In this document: piece by piece, positions 9,281 through 17,931 of the stretch
Layout: every line of letters begins with the position of its first letter
Numbering within the stretch: the stretch's first letter is position 1
From: Thermogutta terrifontis
Lineage (GTDB): Bacteria > Planctomycetota > Planctomycetia > Pirellulales > Thermoguttaceae
Assembly (NCBI RefSeq): GCF_002277955.1
Contig: NZ_CP018477.1
Span: 620,001-684,000 of the forward strand
Direction of reading: 5' to 3'
Length of the DNA stretch: 64,000 nucleotides
Position numbers and translations under genes: made by a program
Notes under the pieces: generated by a model
Told to the model about the DNA's origin: nothing
The model's input: the letters and a program-made list of their open reading frames with translations, nothing else
The model's database searches: none

Positions 9281-11416
9281 ATGGCGATGACCGGAAAATT
9301 TGGAATGCTTTTAAAATCTTTTTTGTCAATTCTGCTCGTTGTGACGCTTGTCCTGAAGGTTCCCAGCGGTGCTGGGCGGTTGGTCGCCAGCGAGTCACCT
9401 GCGGTGACAGCGTCGCGGAATCTGATTGTCAACGGGGATCTGGAACGTGATGAAGACCGCAAACCGCCGTTCGGCTGGGTCATGTGGGGTGCTCAGCAAT
9501 ATAAAAATCCTGAATATTACCAGCGGGATACACAGATCCGCCGAAGTGGCAAAGCCAGTCTGCGGATTTTTCATCCCAAGGATACAGCGGGCTACATCGT
9601 GACCGATCCCGAGTCGGCGATTCGGCCGGAGCCGGGCATGGCCTACGAGATCAGCTTCTTTGCCCGGGCGGACAGGCCCTGCCAGGGGCGTTTTATGGTC
9701 ATCGGGTACCAGTCGATCCGGCCTTTCATTGACGCGGAATCGCCCTTGAATGCCGCCATTTCTCTGGACACCCAGTGGCGGCAATATCGCTTCGAGATTC
9801 GCGAGAGTGTGGATTTCTTTGCCGAGTCCTCCCGCTATCTGATATTGGGATTTCAGGCCGCGGGCGATCCACGCGTGGAGTGTACGATGTGGGTGGATGA
9901 TGTGGTGGTCATTCCGCGGCGAATGCCGGCAGGAGCGCGACTGATCAACCCCGCCACTTTGTCAATCACACCTCTTCCCCACCGTCTGACACCCGGCGCT
10001 TCGTTGGATGTCGCTGCCGATCTCCGGCAGAGCGGACGACCAGCCCTGAAAACGGCCTGCGGCCTGTCGTTTCACAGATTGGTCGGTTTCACCGGTTTTC
10101 CTTTCGATGCCAAAGGCGAGTACAACCTGCCGGGCGAATTGGAAATGGCAATCCGCGAATTAAGACTGCCGTTGAGTCGGGTGTATGGGGTAGGACATGA
10201 GCCACCCCAAAAAGATCAGCCGCCCTGGTCGATTGAAATGGCGATCGATCGGCTCGCCCTGCTCTGCCGGCGGATCAACCTGCCTTACGAGATGATGGTT
10301 GTCGAGCTGGAGGAGCAAAGTGCCAATCGCAAACTTCCGCCGGAGACCTGGGCTCAAGCCGTTCGTTATGCCCGGTCGAAGGGATACGGTTTTCGCTACT
10401 GGGAGGTGTCCAACGAACCTTATTCTCAAACCTTCAGCAACAGCGTTGGCATGGGTGGGGCCTTTCCCACTTCCGATGACTATATCGCGCACGTCAAAGC
10501 CGTATCGGCTGCCATTCGCAAGGTCGATCCCACGGCCCAGGTGGGAGTGGCTATTCACATCGGCCGGCCACGCTGGGGAAATTACATCCTGAAAAATGCG
10601 GCAGGCTCTTATGACTTCGCGGTCGCGCACTATTATGGTTTTGAGAACGCCTACAAAAGCTCGTTCGAGGAGCTTGTTCTCGGGCAGAATTATCGAGTTC
10701 TGTATCGCATCCAGCAGACACAGGCCCTCCTCAATGCGTACAACCCCAATCGCCGGGTCTATCAACTGGACACCGAATGGGGGATGCACTCTTCTGGTCC
10801 AAATGGAGAACGCCCTGACTATGCCAATCGCAATGGAAATATCATCGGAGTACTCCATCGGGCGATACGCATGATCTACTACGTCCGCGAGCAACCGCTG
10901 GCGGGTGCTTCTGGTTGGCAAATGCTGGGCCATTCACGGGGGCTGGGGTTCGATATTCTCGTGACGGATCAGCCCTCCGCCCGCACCATGCTGTACTGGC
11001 TGTATTACCACTTCATTCGCCATGTGGGGGACTCTGTGGTGGAGTTTCAGGGAACAGCCCCGTTTGTCACAATGCGTGGCCTGGTCGGCGATCAACAGAT
11101 CGAAGGCCCCATGACGCCCCTTCTGCTGACCACCGATGCCCAGAAGCGCCAGGTGTTCTGCGTGCTCGCCAATGGATCCTGGACGCAAGAGGTCCCGTGC
11201 CGTCTTTTGATCAAAAACTTTCAGGGCCGACTGGCTTTCGCCAAGCTACTCTCCGATGACGATTTGGATCGCTCGCCGCTTCTCACATCGCCAGACAACT
11301 TTGTGCGCGATGTCTCGAAGAATTGGAACGTCGAAATCGACAGCGGCGCTACGCAGGTGCGGGGCACACTGCCTGCGCACAGCGTGCTGTTTCTCACGTT
11401 GGAGCAGTCGCGCTGA
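9281..11416 (+). CDS. Secreted clan-A-like glycoside hydrolase with N-terminal carbohydrate-binding-like domain
   Basis: A 711-residue protein. Residues about 8-33 are a signal peptide. Residues about 45-210 (NLIVNGDLE ... MWVDDVVVIP) look like a jelly-roll carbohydrate-binding module. The rest looks like a (beta/alpha)8 glycosidase of clan GH-A with a C-terminal beta domain. Candidate catalytic residues are Glu379 in WEVSNEPY (acid/base) and Glu499 in DTEWGMHS (nucleophile), arranged as in GH39/GH51-like enzymes. Substrate is unknown; arabinofuranosidase or xylosidase types are the nearest guess. A GGAG lies 5 bases before the ATG. It stands alone between two repeat clusters. Confidence 0.75.
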   Translation: MAMTGKFGMLLKSFLSILLVVTLVLKVPSGAGRLVASESPAVTASRNLIVNGDLERDEDRKPPFGWVMWGAQQYKNPEYYQRDTQIRRSGKASLRIFHPKDTAGYIVTDPESAIRPEPGMAYEISFFARADRPCQGRFMVIGYQSIRPFIDAESPLNAAISLDTQWRQYRFEIRESVDFFAESSRYLILGFQAAGDPRVECTMWVDDVVVIPRRMPAGARLINPATLSITPLPHRLTPGASLDVAADLRQSGRPALKTACGLSFHRLVGFTGFPFDAKGEYNLPGELEMAIRELRLPLSRVYGVGHEPPQKDQPPWSIEMAIDRLALLCRRINLPYEMMVVELEEQSANRKLPPETWAQAVRYARSKGYGFRYWEVSNEPYSQTFSNSVGMGGAFPTSDDYIAHVKAVSAAIRKVDPTAQVGVAIHIGRPRWGNYILKNAAGSYDFAVAHYYGFENAYKSSFEELVLGQNYRVLYRIQQTQALLNAYNPNRRVYQLDTEWGMHSSGPNGERPDYANRNGNIIGVLHRAIRMIYYVREQPLAGASGWQMLGHSRGLGFDILVTDQPSARTMLYWLYYHFIRHVGDSVVEFQGTAPFVTMRGLVGDQQIEGPMTPLLLTTDAQKRQVFCVLANGSWTQEVPCRLLIKNFQGRLAFAKLLSDDDLDRSPLLTSPDNFVRDVSKNWNVEIDSGATQVRGTLPAHSVLFLTLEQSR

Positions 11417-11599
11417 ACACGACGCGGAACTTCCTGCTGCTTCGCAAGTTGCGCGTCGCTTTGAGGCTGCATGCTGCCCGCGCCCAGGGCGTGCGAATCG
11501 CGATCGCTGATCCATCCCCTTCTTGGTAAAGATCAGTAAGATGCCCAAGGCGCGCTGCGTTGTGGGGGTCATTGATGTATGGCCCCCAACCGGTGCATT

Positions 11600-12482
11600 C
11601 TGGTCGTGCCCATGGGAGGCGGAAATGGGTTATCCAATAGTGGACAGACGGACCTGCCAGGCACTTCCCTTTCGAAAGCGGACCTGACAAGCACGTCCCT
11701 CCGAGGTTCTTCCGGAGGGGCACGTTTATCGTGCCCGCAGAACGGCTGTGGATTATCCGTGATAGGAAAGCGGACCCGACAAGCAGGTCCCTCCAATTAT
11801 GCGGATCCCCATTGTGTGGTTTGGAGCGTCGGGCTCCACTCCGACCGGTCATTGTCGTACCATCCGGGTTGAGGGCAAGGTGGTGAAGGCTAAAGCCTTC
11901 ACCGAAAAGCGGCGATGAATCGCCGCACTCCATGGAGTGCGGGGCTTTAGCCCCGCTCTCGGCGCGGGACTTCAGTCCCCGGCGAGAAGCCATTGACGAT
12001 TGAACGTCAAACAACGGACGGAAGTGTTGTAGGGGCAATTCATGAATTGCCCCTACCGTTCAACCCGCGGAATGCGGACGTGATAAGCACCTACGTCTGA
12101 AACAAGCGGACCTGACAAGCAGGTCCCTCCCCAGTCCCAACACACGGACGTGACAAGCACGTCCCTCCGAGGTTCTTCCGGAGGGGCACGTTTATCGTGC
12201 CCGCAGAACGGCTGTGGATTATCCGTGATAGGAAAGCGGACGTGACAAGCACGTCCCTCCGGAGCAGGCCCTTTCCGTGCGCGAACGCCCTTACACATAG
12301 GACGTCACAAGGATTGGTAGGGGCAATTCATGAATTGCCCCTATCGTTCAACCCGCGGAATGCGGACGTGATAAGCACCTACGTCTCAAACCTGACAAGC
12401 AGGTCCCTCCCCAGTCCCAACACACGGACGTGACAAGCACGTCCCTCCGAGGTTCTTCCGGAGGGGCACGCTTATCGTGCCC
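11600..12482. repeat. Palindromic repeat cluster 2
   Basis: Most of the gene-free stretch 11417-12771. It holds many hairpins of the stem-GACAAGC-stem-CCTCC design (GGACCTG or GGACGTG stems), opposite-facing GGGCACGTTTATCGTGCCC copies (near 11718 and 12183) and GGGCACGCTTATCGTGCCC near 12465, and two 28-bp GTAGGGGCAATTCA palindromes (12029-12056 perfect, 12317-12344 nearly so). A block from about 11700 to 11760 recurs at about 12165-12230, and a block after 12056 recurs after 12344. No credible gene is present. Confidence 0.9.
11883..11980 (+). repeat. Five-hairpin composite cassette, copy A
   Basis: Five consecutive palindromes in 98 bases: GTGAAGGCTAAAGCCTTCAC, GCGGCGATGAATCGCCGC, ACTCCATGGAGT, GCGGGGCTTTAGCCCCGC and GGGACTTCAGTCCC. 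The same order occurs at 14697-14794 and 15126-15224, and in reverse orientation at 43161-43257 and 43591-43687. This copy and about 145 bases after it are almost identical to 14697-14943. Confidence 0.93.
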
Positions 12483-12625
12483 GGGGGAAATTTCCAGAAT
12501 CTTGGGACGGAACTCACGACTGTCAACGAACCGTCGCAACCGGCAACGGCTCGTCTCGTTCGGCCGGTCAATTTTCCCAGGTTCAGGTCCGACAACTCCT
12601 GGAGCGCAGGACGGTCCTTTGCTTA

Positions 12626-12691
12626 GAGCCTATCCGAAAACGTCAAGTTTGGCTTGAATTCCGCGGCGCCGTTTGGTTTTCGGATAGGGTC
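12626..12691. mobile_element. 66-bp mini-element with IS-like terminal inverted repeats
   Basis: Ends GAGCCTATCCGAAAAC (12626-12641) and GTTTTCGGATAGGGTC (12676-12691) are inverted repeats with one mismatch. They are flanked by TTA on both sides (12623-12625 and 12692-12694), as expected for a 3-bp target duplication. The ends resemble those of some IS5-family elements, from memory. The 34-base core has no coding capacity, so this is a MITE-like remnant or a chance hairpin. No transposase lies in the window. Confidence 0.6.
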
Positions 12692-12771
12692 TTAGTTCTA
12701 TCGTTAGTAGGTCCGATAGAAGACAGTCATCTATGATATACGATTAGAGCGAGTGCGAGGCAACGGTTCGA

Positions 12772-13800
12772 CTAGAAGGCTCCCTCACGCACCTGGTCCT
12801 TTGTCAATCCCCGTCGCAGTCTGATAACTATCTCTGGCGTGACAGGACAGTTTTCGGGCAAAGGGACATCTTTTTTCTCCTTGCCGAGAGTCAGAACACT
12901 TTTCAACCCCTGCAAGGTGGAAGAACCTTCGACCGCATTGAGGGTTTCGTCATAGTAATCGAACCAAGGCAGACCGGCGTCGGTGTACTCCTTTGCGGTC
13001 GGAGGGACGGTCGGCGGCGCCTCTCCCGTTATCGACCGCCAGACAAGCGAGTTGGCAATGTGAACAAAACACCGACTAAAGTGTTCCTGGTCCCAATCAT
13101 CCAACTCGTAGGGATCTTCATAGATCATCTGACGCATGCGGCCACCGGGCGCCAAGCCCATGGCAGGGCCGCACAAGACCTCTTCTTGTAAAGCAACCGT
13201 AGGGAACGAACACCTATCATCTTCGCGAGAAGCTGGGAAGTAACGTTCGAACGCCTTTCGCTTCATCGGATAAGCAATGATCTGAATTCCACCGTGTTCT
13301 GCTTCGCCGGTGATCTGTTCCTCAGCGGAATAGCCTGCGCCCAAGGGCATGGCCACAAACTGTCGGATCACGCCTTTCTCAACACAGTAACCGTCCAACC
13401 ACGGCTGCTCGGGAATGACCATATAGTCTTGCGGGTCGTTGTGGAGAGCGCGAGTCCACGGTTCCCCCGTGACCACGTTGATCTTGCCTGTTGCCACCTT
13501 CACGGCGAAGGGATATTGTGCAGAGTGGCCCTTTATCCAATCCGATTCAAAATCGATCCACATCGCTTCCGACTGGTACATCGGAAACATGACCCCTCCG
13601 TGTTCGAGCCAGCGACGTGGCACACGGTCCGCAAAATCATCGACGTGCCGAAGCGGGAACCGGCCCAGTCCCGGCGGCAAGGGATAATCATTGTTATCGT
13701 CCGGGATGCGTAATGTTCGCTGAAAGCTTATGCGTAACCTGGCCTTTTCATGCACCTCTGGAAATCGAAACACAAGCTCGTCCCCTTTCAGCTCGATCAT
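12772..13800 (-). CDS. Conserved-looking protein of unknown function, XRE-linked
   Basis: A 342-residue soluble protein without signal or membrane segment, in no family I can name. Its composition and segments such as GGVMFPMYQSEAMWIDF, NDPQDYMVIPEQPWLDGY and QFVAMPLGAGYSAEEQ look like a well-folded enzyme-like protein rather than a chance ORF. The ATG at 13800 has AGGAG about 8-9 bases upstream; a GTG at 13815 overlaps that site and is unlikely. It lies 58 bases behind the XRE regulator and is probably co-transcribed from the promoter at 14223-14251. The pair is bracketed by near-identical repeat blocks. Confidence 0.8.
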   Translation of the reverse strand: MIELKGDELVFRFPEVHEKARLRISFQRTLRIPDDNNDYPLPPGLGRFPLRHVDDFADRVPRRWLEHGGVMFPMYQSEAMWIDFESDWIKGHSAQYPFAVKVATGKINVVTGEPWTRALHNDPQDYMVIPEQPWLDGYCVEKGVIRQFVAMPLGAGYSAEEQITGEAEHGGIQIIAYPMKRKAFERYFPASREDDRCSFPTVALQEEVLCGPAMGLAPGGRMRQMIYEDPYELDDWDQEHFSRCFVHIANSLVWRSITGEAPPTVPPTAKEYTDAGLPWFDYYDETLNAVEGSSTLQGLKSVLTLGKEKKDVPLPENCPVTPEIVIRLRRGLTKDQVREGAF

Positions 13801-13858
13801 GGCTTTTCTCCTCACTCAGGGTGATACAGAATCGACACGAGGTAACAGCGTACGTTCG

Positions 13859-14212
13859 TTACCAATGACCATCCCGAACCTCCCGGACGATTCGCAAGAC
13901 AGCGTGGTCCGGCAAATCCTTCAGTTGGCGAATCAGTTCCGCAAACAGTTGCGGACGTTTGCGAATGACCTCGGCCAAGTCACTGGAGACCTTTCCCGCA
14001 AGCGCCAGCAAAACATCGGAATCTTCCCCGAGGACGCGTGCCAGCGCCACGATCGTTTTCTCGGAAGGGGGCGGTTGTTCGCCCCGCTCGATCTTACTCA
14101 AGTAGGACGGCTCAATGCCGACCTGTGCCGCCACTCGCCGGATCGAGTAGGCGGGATCGTTTTTTCGCAGGGCTTCGCGTCGTTGTCGAAGATAATCACC
14201 GAATGTGCTCAT
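13859..14212 (-). CDS. XRE-family helix-turn-helix regulator
   Basis: A 117-residue DNA-binding protein. Residues about 6-62 form a Cro/C1-type helix-turn-helix (LRQRREALRK...SIRRVAAQVGIEPSYLSKIERGEQPPPSEKTIVALARVLG). The C-terminal 50 residues form a short helical tail that may dimerise. There is no Shine-Dalgarno before the ATG, and the -10 of a strong promoter ends 10 bases upstream, so the mRNA is probably leaderless or nearly so. A perfect 14-bp palindrome covers the -10, which points to autoregulation. It is the first gene of a two-gene operon with the 342-residue unknown protein. Confidence 0.9.
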   Translation of the reverse strand: MSTFGDYLRQRREALRKNDPAYSIRRVAAQVGIEPSYLSKIERGEQPPPSEKTIVALARVLGEDSDVLLALAGKVSSDLAEVIRKRPQLFAELIRQLKDLPDHAVLRIVREVRDGHW

Positions 14213-14220
14213 GATGCTGT

Positions 14221-14234
14221 GTAGTATATACTAC
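14221..14234. promoter_or_regulatory. Palindromic operator candidate
   Basis: GTAGTATATACTAC is a perfect 14-bp palindrome starting 9 bases upstream of the XRE gene start. It covers the -10 element, so a bound dimer would block transcription. The XRE protein itself is the obvious candidate ligand; this is inference from position. Confidence 0.65.
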
Positions 14235-14251
14235 TCACTCCACGCCGTCAA
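14223..14251 (-). promoter_or_regulatory. Sigma-70-type promoter of the XRE operon
   Basis: On the minus strand: TTGACG (14251-14246), a 17-base spacer, and TATACT (14228-14223), each one base off the sigma-70 consensus. The expected transcription start is only a few bases from the ATG at 14212. Confidence 0.7.
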
Positions 14252-14696
14252 GCCGCCTGGCTTTCCGTCCATCCCCACCCGTGCAGGAATCATGAGATGT
14301 CACAGGCACAACGTGCTAAAGGGGCCATTGATGAATTGCCTCGACAACACATGGAACATGGCCAAATGGATCGGATCCCGTTAGGGGCAATTCATGAATT
14401 ACCCCTACCGTTCAACCCGCGGAATTCGGACGTGATAACCACCTACGTCTGAAACAAGCGGACCTGACAAGCAGGTCCCTCCGAGGTTCTTCCGGAGGGG
14501 CACGCTTGTCGTGCCCGGTGAAAGCGAATGGATGATCGAACGTGCGCGAGCGGACGCGACGAGCGGGGCCCTCCGGAAGATGAACCTGACAACGCATGAA
14601 TGGACGCCCTGGAACGTGTCCTTCCATTGGATGGATTAGAGGCTCCGGTTCCGCCCCGACCGCTACCCCGTTTCGATCCGGATCGACGCCAAGGTT

Positions 14697-14794
14697 GTGA
14701 AGGCTAAAGCCTTCACCGAAAAGCGGCGATGAATCGCCGCACTCCATGGAGTGCGGGGCTTTAGCCCCGCTTTCATCGCGGGACTTCAGTCCCC
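14697..14794 (+). repeat. Five-hairpin composite cassette, copy B
   Basis: Same five palindromes in the same order as copy A. Including the following 149 bases (to 14943) it is almost identical to 11883-12127, making a direct repeat of about 245 bases that flanks the XRE operon. Confidence 0.93.
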
Positions 14795-15125
14795 GCCGAG
14801 AAGCCATTGACGATTGAACGTCAAACAACGGACGGAAGTGTTGTAGGGGCAATTCATGAATTGCCCCTACCGTTCAACCCGCGGAATGCGGACGTGATAA
14901 GCACCCATGTCTCAAACAAGCGGACCTGACAAGCAGGTTCCTCCAAACAATGATTCGGAGGGGCACGCTTGTCGTGCCCGCCGAACGGCTATGGATTATC
15001 CGTGATTGGAAAGCGGACCCGACAAGCGGGTCCCTCCAATTATGCGGATCCCCATTGTGTGGTTTGGGGCGTCGGGCTCCACTCCGACCGGTCATCGTCG
15101 TGCCATCCGGGCCGACGGCAAGGTG

Positions 15126-15224
15126 GTGAAGGCTAAAGCCTTCACCAAAAAGCGGCGATGAATCGCCGCACTCCATGGAGTGCGGGGCTTTAGCCCCGCT
15201 TTCATCGCGGGACTTCAGTCCCCG
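15126..15224 (+). repeat. Five-hairpin composite cassette, copy C
   Basis: Third direct copy, 332 bases after copy B. The 170 bases before it (from about 14955) match the sequence before copy A, so copies B and C each share a different flank with copy A, as expected from successive duplications or recombination. Confidence 0.9.
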
Positions 15225-15665
15225 CTGAAAGTCAATGGGTGATCGAACGTTGATAAGCGGACCTGACAAGCAGGTCCCTCCGAATAATGGACCTGTGCGG
15301 CAGGTCGATCGGAAATGGAGGGGCACGCTTGTCGTGCCCGCCGAAAGGCAAGGCATCGTCTATCATTAAACTGCGGACGTGACAAGCACGTCCCTCCGGA
15401 GCAGGCCCTTTCCGCGCGCGAACGCCCTTACATATAGGACGTCACAAGGGTTGGTAGGGGCAATTCATGAATTGGCCCTACAACACATTGCATCCGTGCC
15501 ATCTCAGTGGTTTTTGAAAAACCGCGGGTGGATCAAAGCGGCTGGTCCTTGAGGGGATTTGGCTTTCCCATTAGCATGAAGATTTTCTCTCTCTGCGCTG
15601 GCTAATGGAATTAAGATTTTTCGGCAAGAATTGCTCTGCGGAAGAAAAGGACGGAGGCATCGGGA

Positions 15666-16124
15666 ATGGAACGCACCCTTGTGTTGCTCAAGCCAGACTG
15701 TGTGCAGCGCCGACTGATGGGGCGGATCATCAGCCGGTTTGAAGACAAAGGCCTGAACATCATCGCGATGAAGATGATCCGCGTTACCCAGGAGCTTGCG
15801 CGAAAGCACTACGCAGAGCATGTCCAAAAGGCTTGGTATCCGTCGCTGGAGGAATTCATCACGTCTGGACCTGTGGTGGCGATGGTGGTGGAAGGGCCGG
15901 AGGCGATTCGTGTGGTGCGGGACATGGTGGGTGCCACCAACGGCCTCAACGCCACGCCCGGCACCATCCGCGGTGATTTCGGCTGCTCCCGGCAGATGAA
16001 TCTCGTCCACGCCTCGGACGGACCGGAGTCCGCGGCACGCGAGCTGGCTATCTTCTTCCGGGAAGAAGAACTCTGTCCGTATACCCCCACGATCCAAAGC
16101 TGGTTGCGGGCGAAGGACGAGTGA
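15666..16124 (+). CDS. ndk: Nucleoside diphosphate kinase
   Basis: A 152-residue cytosolic enzyme that passes the gamma-phosphate of ATP to other nucleoside diphosphates through a phosphohistidine. The N-terminal ERTLVLLKPDCVQR and the active-site segment MNLVHASDGPESA with His115 are clear. The usual motif is NxxHGSDS; Gly is Ala here and the last Ser is Gly. ACGGAGG lies 8 bases before the ATG. It follows repeat cluster 3 and precedes an exported PQQ-propeller protein by 93 bases. Full length. Confidence 0.96.
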   Translation: MERTLVLLKPDCVQRRLMGRIISRFEDKGLNIIAMKMIRVTQELARKHYAEHVQKAWYPSLEEFITSGPVVAMVVEGPEAIRVVRDMVGATNGLNATPGTIRGDFGCSRQMNLVHASDGPESAARELAIFFREEELCPYTPTIQSWLRAKDE

Positions 16125-16217
16125 AGTTAACATGGAAGGCTATCAACCCGTTGTCCACGGGCATGTGCTGAAGCTTCCGGAATTCCCCAGGGCGTCCTTC
16201 AATCAGCGAGCGGGTTC

Positions 16218-17591
16218 ATGGTAGGTCGGTGCTCGTTTTCCCCGGTGTTGTGCCGGTTTCGGCGTTCGATTCCCACGGCAATCGGGGGGTTGCCGTGGTT
16301 TGCCTGTTTAATGCCGGTGGTTTTCGCCAGCCCTCTTTGGGCGGATAACTGGCCGGCTTGGCGGGGGCCTGAAGGAACGGGTGTCTGTCGCGAGACAGGT
16401 CTGCCACTGAGGTGGTCGGAAGAGACGGGCGAAGGGATCATCTGGAAAACGGAGATTCCGGAATGGGGGAATTCCACCCCTGTTATCTGGGGTGACGCGA
16501 TTTTCCTCACCACCCAGGCTGACGATCGTCTGCTTGTCCTGCGCGTGGACAAAGCAACCGGGCGGATCGTATGGACCCGGCAGGTGGGAACCGCCGATAC
16601 GCCAAGAGATGCCCCGCGAGGTTACCAGAAGTTCCATAACCTCAATAACAACGCGAGTCCTTCGGTGGTGACGGATGGCGAGCATGTGGTGGCTCATTTC
16701 GGGAACGGAGACCTGGCCGTCTTCAACTTTGCCGGGGAATTGCTCTGGCGGAGAAACCTGCAAAAAGATTACGGGCGATATACGATCTGGTGGGGACATG
16801 CGAACAGTCCGGTCATTGTGGATGGCTTGGTCATTTCGGTCTGCATGCAGGACTCGCTTGCCGATCTGCAGGAGAAGCCGCACCCAAGTTATGTTGTGGC
16901 ACACGATTTAAAATCTGGCTGGGAAGTTTGGTACACGCCGCGAATGACCGGGGCAGAAAAGGAGAGTTGCGATGCCTACACGACGCCGCTTGTGCGCCGG
17001 GTAGGGGATCGTGCGGAGATTCTTGTGATGGGGGCGGAGTGGCTTGACTGCTACGATGCGCGAACCGGTCAGCGCCTGTGGTATTTGCCAGGCCTGAAAG
17101 GAAACCGGACAATCACCGGGCCGACGATCTCCGGAGATATTGTTTTTGCGACAATAGGCATGCGCGGGGCGACCTTTGCCGCCCGCATCGGTGGTACTGG
17201 AGAACTGCCCGCTGATCGCATCCTCTGGCGTTATGAGGGGAACAATCCCGATTCGCCAAGTCCCGTGTACTACCAGGGACTGCTCTACCTTGCAGCGGAT
17301 AACGGAGTCGTCCAATGCCTTGATGCGAAAACGGGGGAGTTGAAGTGGCGCGAGCGCATCGGCCGCGACATCAAGGCGTCCCCAATTGCCGCGGAGGGCA
17401 GGATCTACTTTTTGGATACGGCTGGTCAGTGCACGGTGGTGCGAGCGGGGGAAAAATACGAGGTTCTGGCCGTCAACCGAGTCAACGATCGCACCATCGC
17501 GTCGCCCGCCGTGTCCGACGGACAAATCTTCCTTCGGGGGCGAAAATACCTTTATTGTCTTGGCGCAAAAGTCGGCAGTGATCGGCCATAA
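16218..17591 (+). CDS. Exported PQQ-like beta-propeller protein
   Basis: A 457-residue protein with an N-terminal hydrophobic signal segment (about 23-42, GGLPWFACLMPVVFASPLWA) that probably ends at ADNWPAWRGPEG, the typical start of planctomycete PQQ-propeller proteins. Repeated blades of the form G..I.W....G (KATGRIVWTRQVG, FAGELLWRRNL, ARTGQRLWYLPG, AKTGELKWRERIG) indicate a beta-propeller like BamB. It is not clearly an enzyme: no quinoprotein metal site was recognised. It probably acts in the periplasm as a binding or scaffold protein. Confidence 0.85.
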   Translation: MVGRCSFSPVLCRFRRSIPTAIGGLPWFACLMPVVFASPLWADNWPAWRGPEGTGVCRETGLPLRWSEETGEGIIWKTEIPEWGNSTPVIWGDAIFLTTQADDRLLVLRVDKATGRIVWTRQVGTADTPRDAPRGYQKFHNLNNNASPSVVTDGEHVVAHFGNGDLAVFNFAGELLWRRNLQKDYGRYTIWWGHANSPVIVDGLVISVCMQDSLADLQEKPHPSYVVAHDLKSGWEVWYTPRMTGAEKESCDAYTTPLVRRVGDRAEILVMGAEWLDCYDARTGQRLWYLPGLKGNRTITGPTISGDIVFATIGMRGATFAARIGGTGELPADRILWRYEGNNPDSPSPVYYQGLLYLAADNGVVQCLDAKTGELKWRERIGRDIKASPIAAEGRIYFLDTAGQCTVVRAGEKYEVLAVNRVNDRTIASPAVSDGQIFLRGRKYLYCLGAKVGSDRP

Positions 17592-17852
17592 AGCGGAAAA
17601 ATCAAAACTTATCTAGGAGTGATTGTATTTGTTCCCGAACCTGCGCGGTTATGTAACGCTCTATTATCTTCTGGCCAGGCGCGCCATAAGCGTGGCGGGG
17701 CGGGAATTTCGGCTTCCGATGAGATCAGCCCAATTAGAATAGACCATAACGCAGGTAATCGCCCCGGGGAAGCTGTGGACGATAGTCCTCCTGACGGCGC
17801 TGTCTTTTCCCGCCTGAGAAAGCCTTTAAGTGGGCCAGTCGCCACGTTTAAC

Positions 17853-17881
17853 TTGGAAAGCTGCAGCTTTCCGCGTAGAAT
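17853..17881 (+). promoter_or_regulatory. Candidate gltB promoter over an 18-bp palindrome
   Basis: TTGGAA (17853-17858), a 17-base spacer and TAGAAT (17876-17881). A perfect palindrome GGAAAGCTGCAGCTTTCC (17855-17872) lies over the -35 and most of the spacer, so a bound regulator would compete with polymerase. The gltB start follows 50 bases later. The rest of the 340-base gap 17592-17931 shows nothing else clear. Confidence 0.5.
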
Positions 17882-17931
17882 GCGGGGATGGGATCTTTCG
17901 GAGCACAGTGTTGAAGCAGGATTTAAGGCCA

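Larger units (their letters stand above)
14330..15480. repeat. Palindromic repeat cluster 3
   Basis: Most of the gene-free stretch 14252-15665. It holds 28-bp GTAGGGGCAATTCA-type palindromes (14381-14408, 14843-14870 perfect, 15454-15480 decayed), stem-GACAAGC-stem-CCTCC hairpins with GGACCTG, GGACGTG and GGACCCG/CGGGTCC stems, and opposite-facing GGGCACGCTTGTCGTGCCC copies. Two composite cassettes are included. Large parts duplicate cluster 2 at 11.7-12.4 kb. No gene was seen. Confidence 0.9.

Noticed and set aside
11394-15356. Several minus-strand ORFs of 75-214 codons inside the repeat clusters
   Set aside because: Their proteins are made of the same peptide phrases generated by the palindromes (for example GGTCLSGPL, MECGDSSPLFGEGFS) and recur wherever the repeats occur. 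They lack ribosome-binding sites.
8633-15480. Possible CRISPR array
   Set aside because: Repeats are palindromic modules of different types at irregular distances, in both orientations, without uniform spacers and without cas genes.
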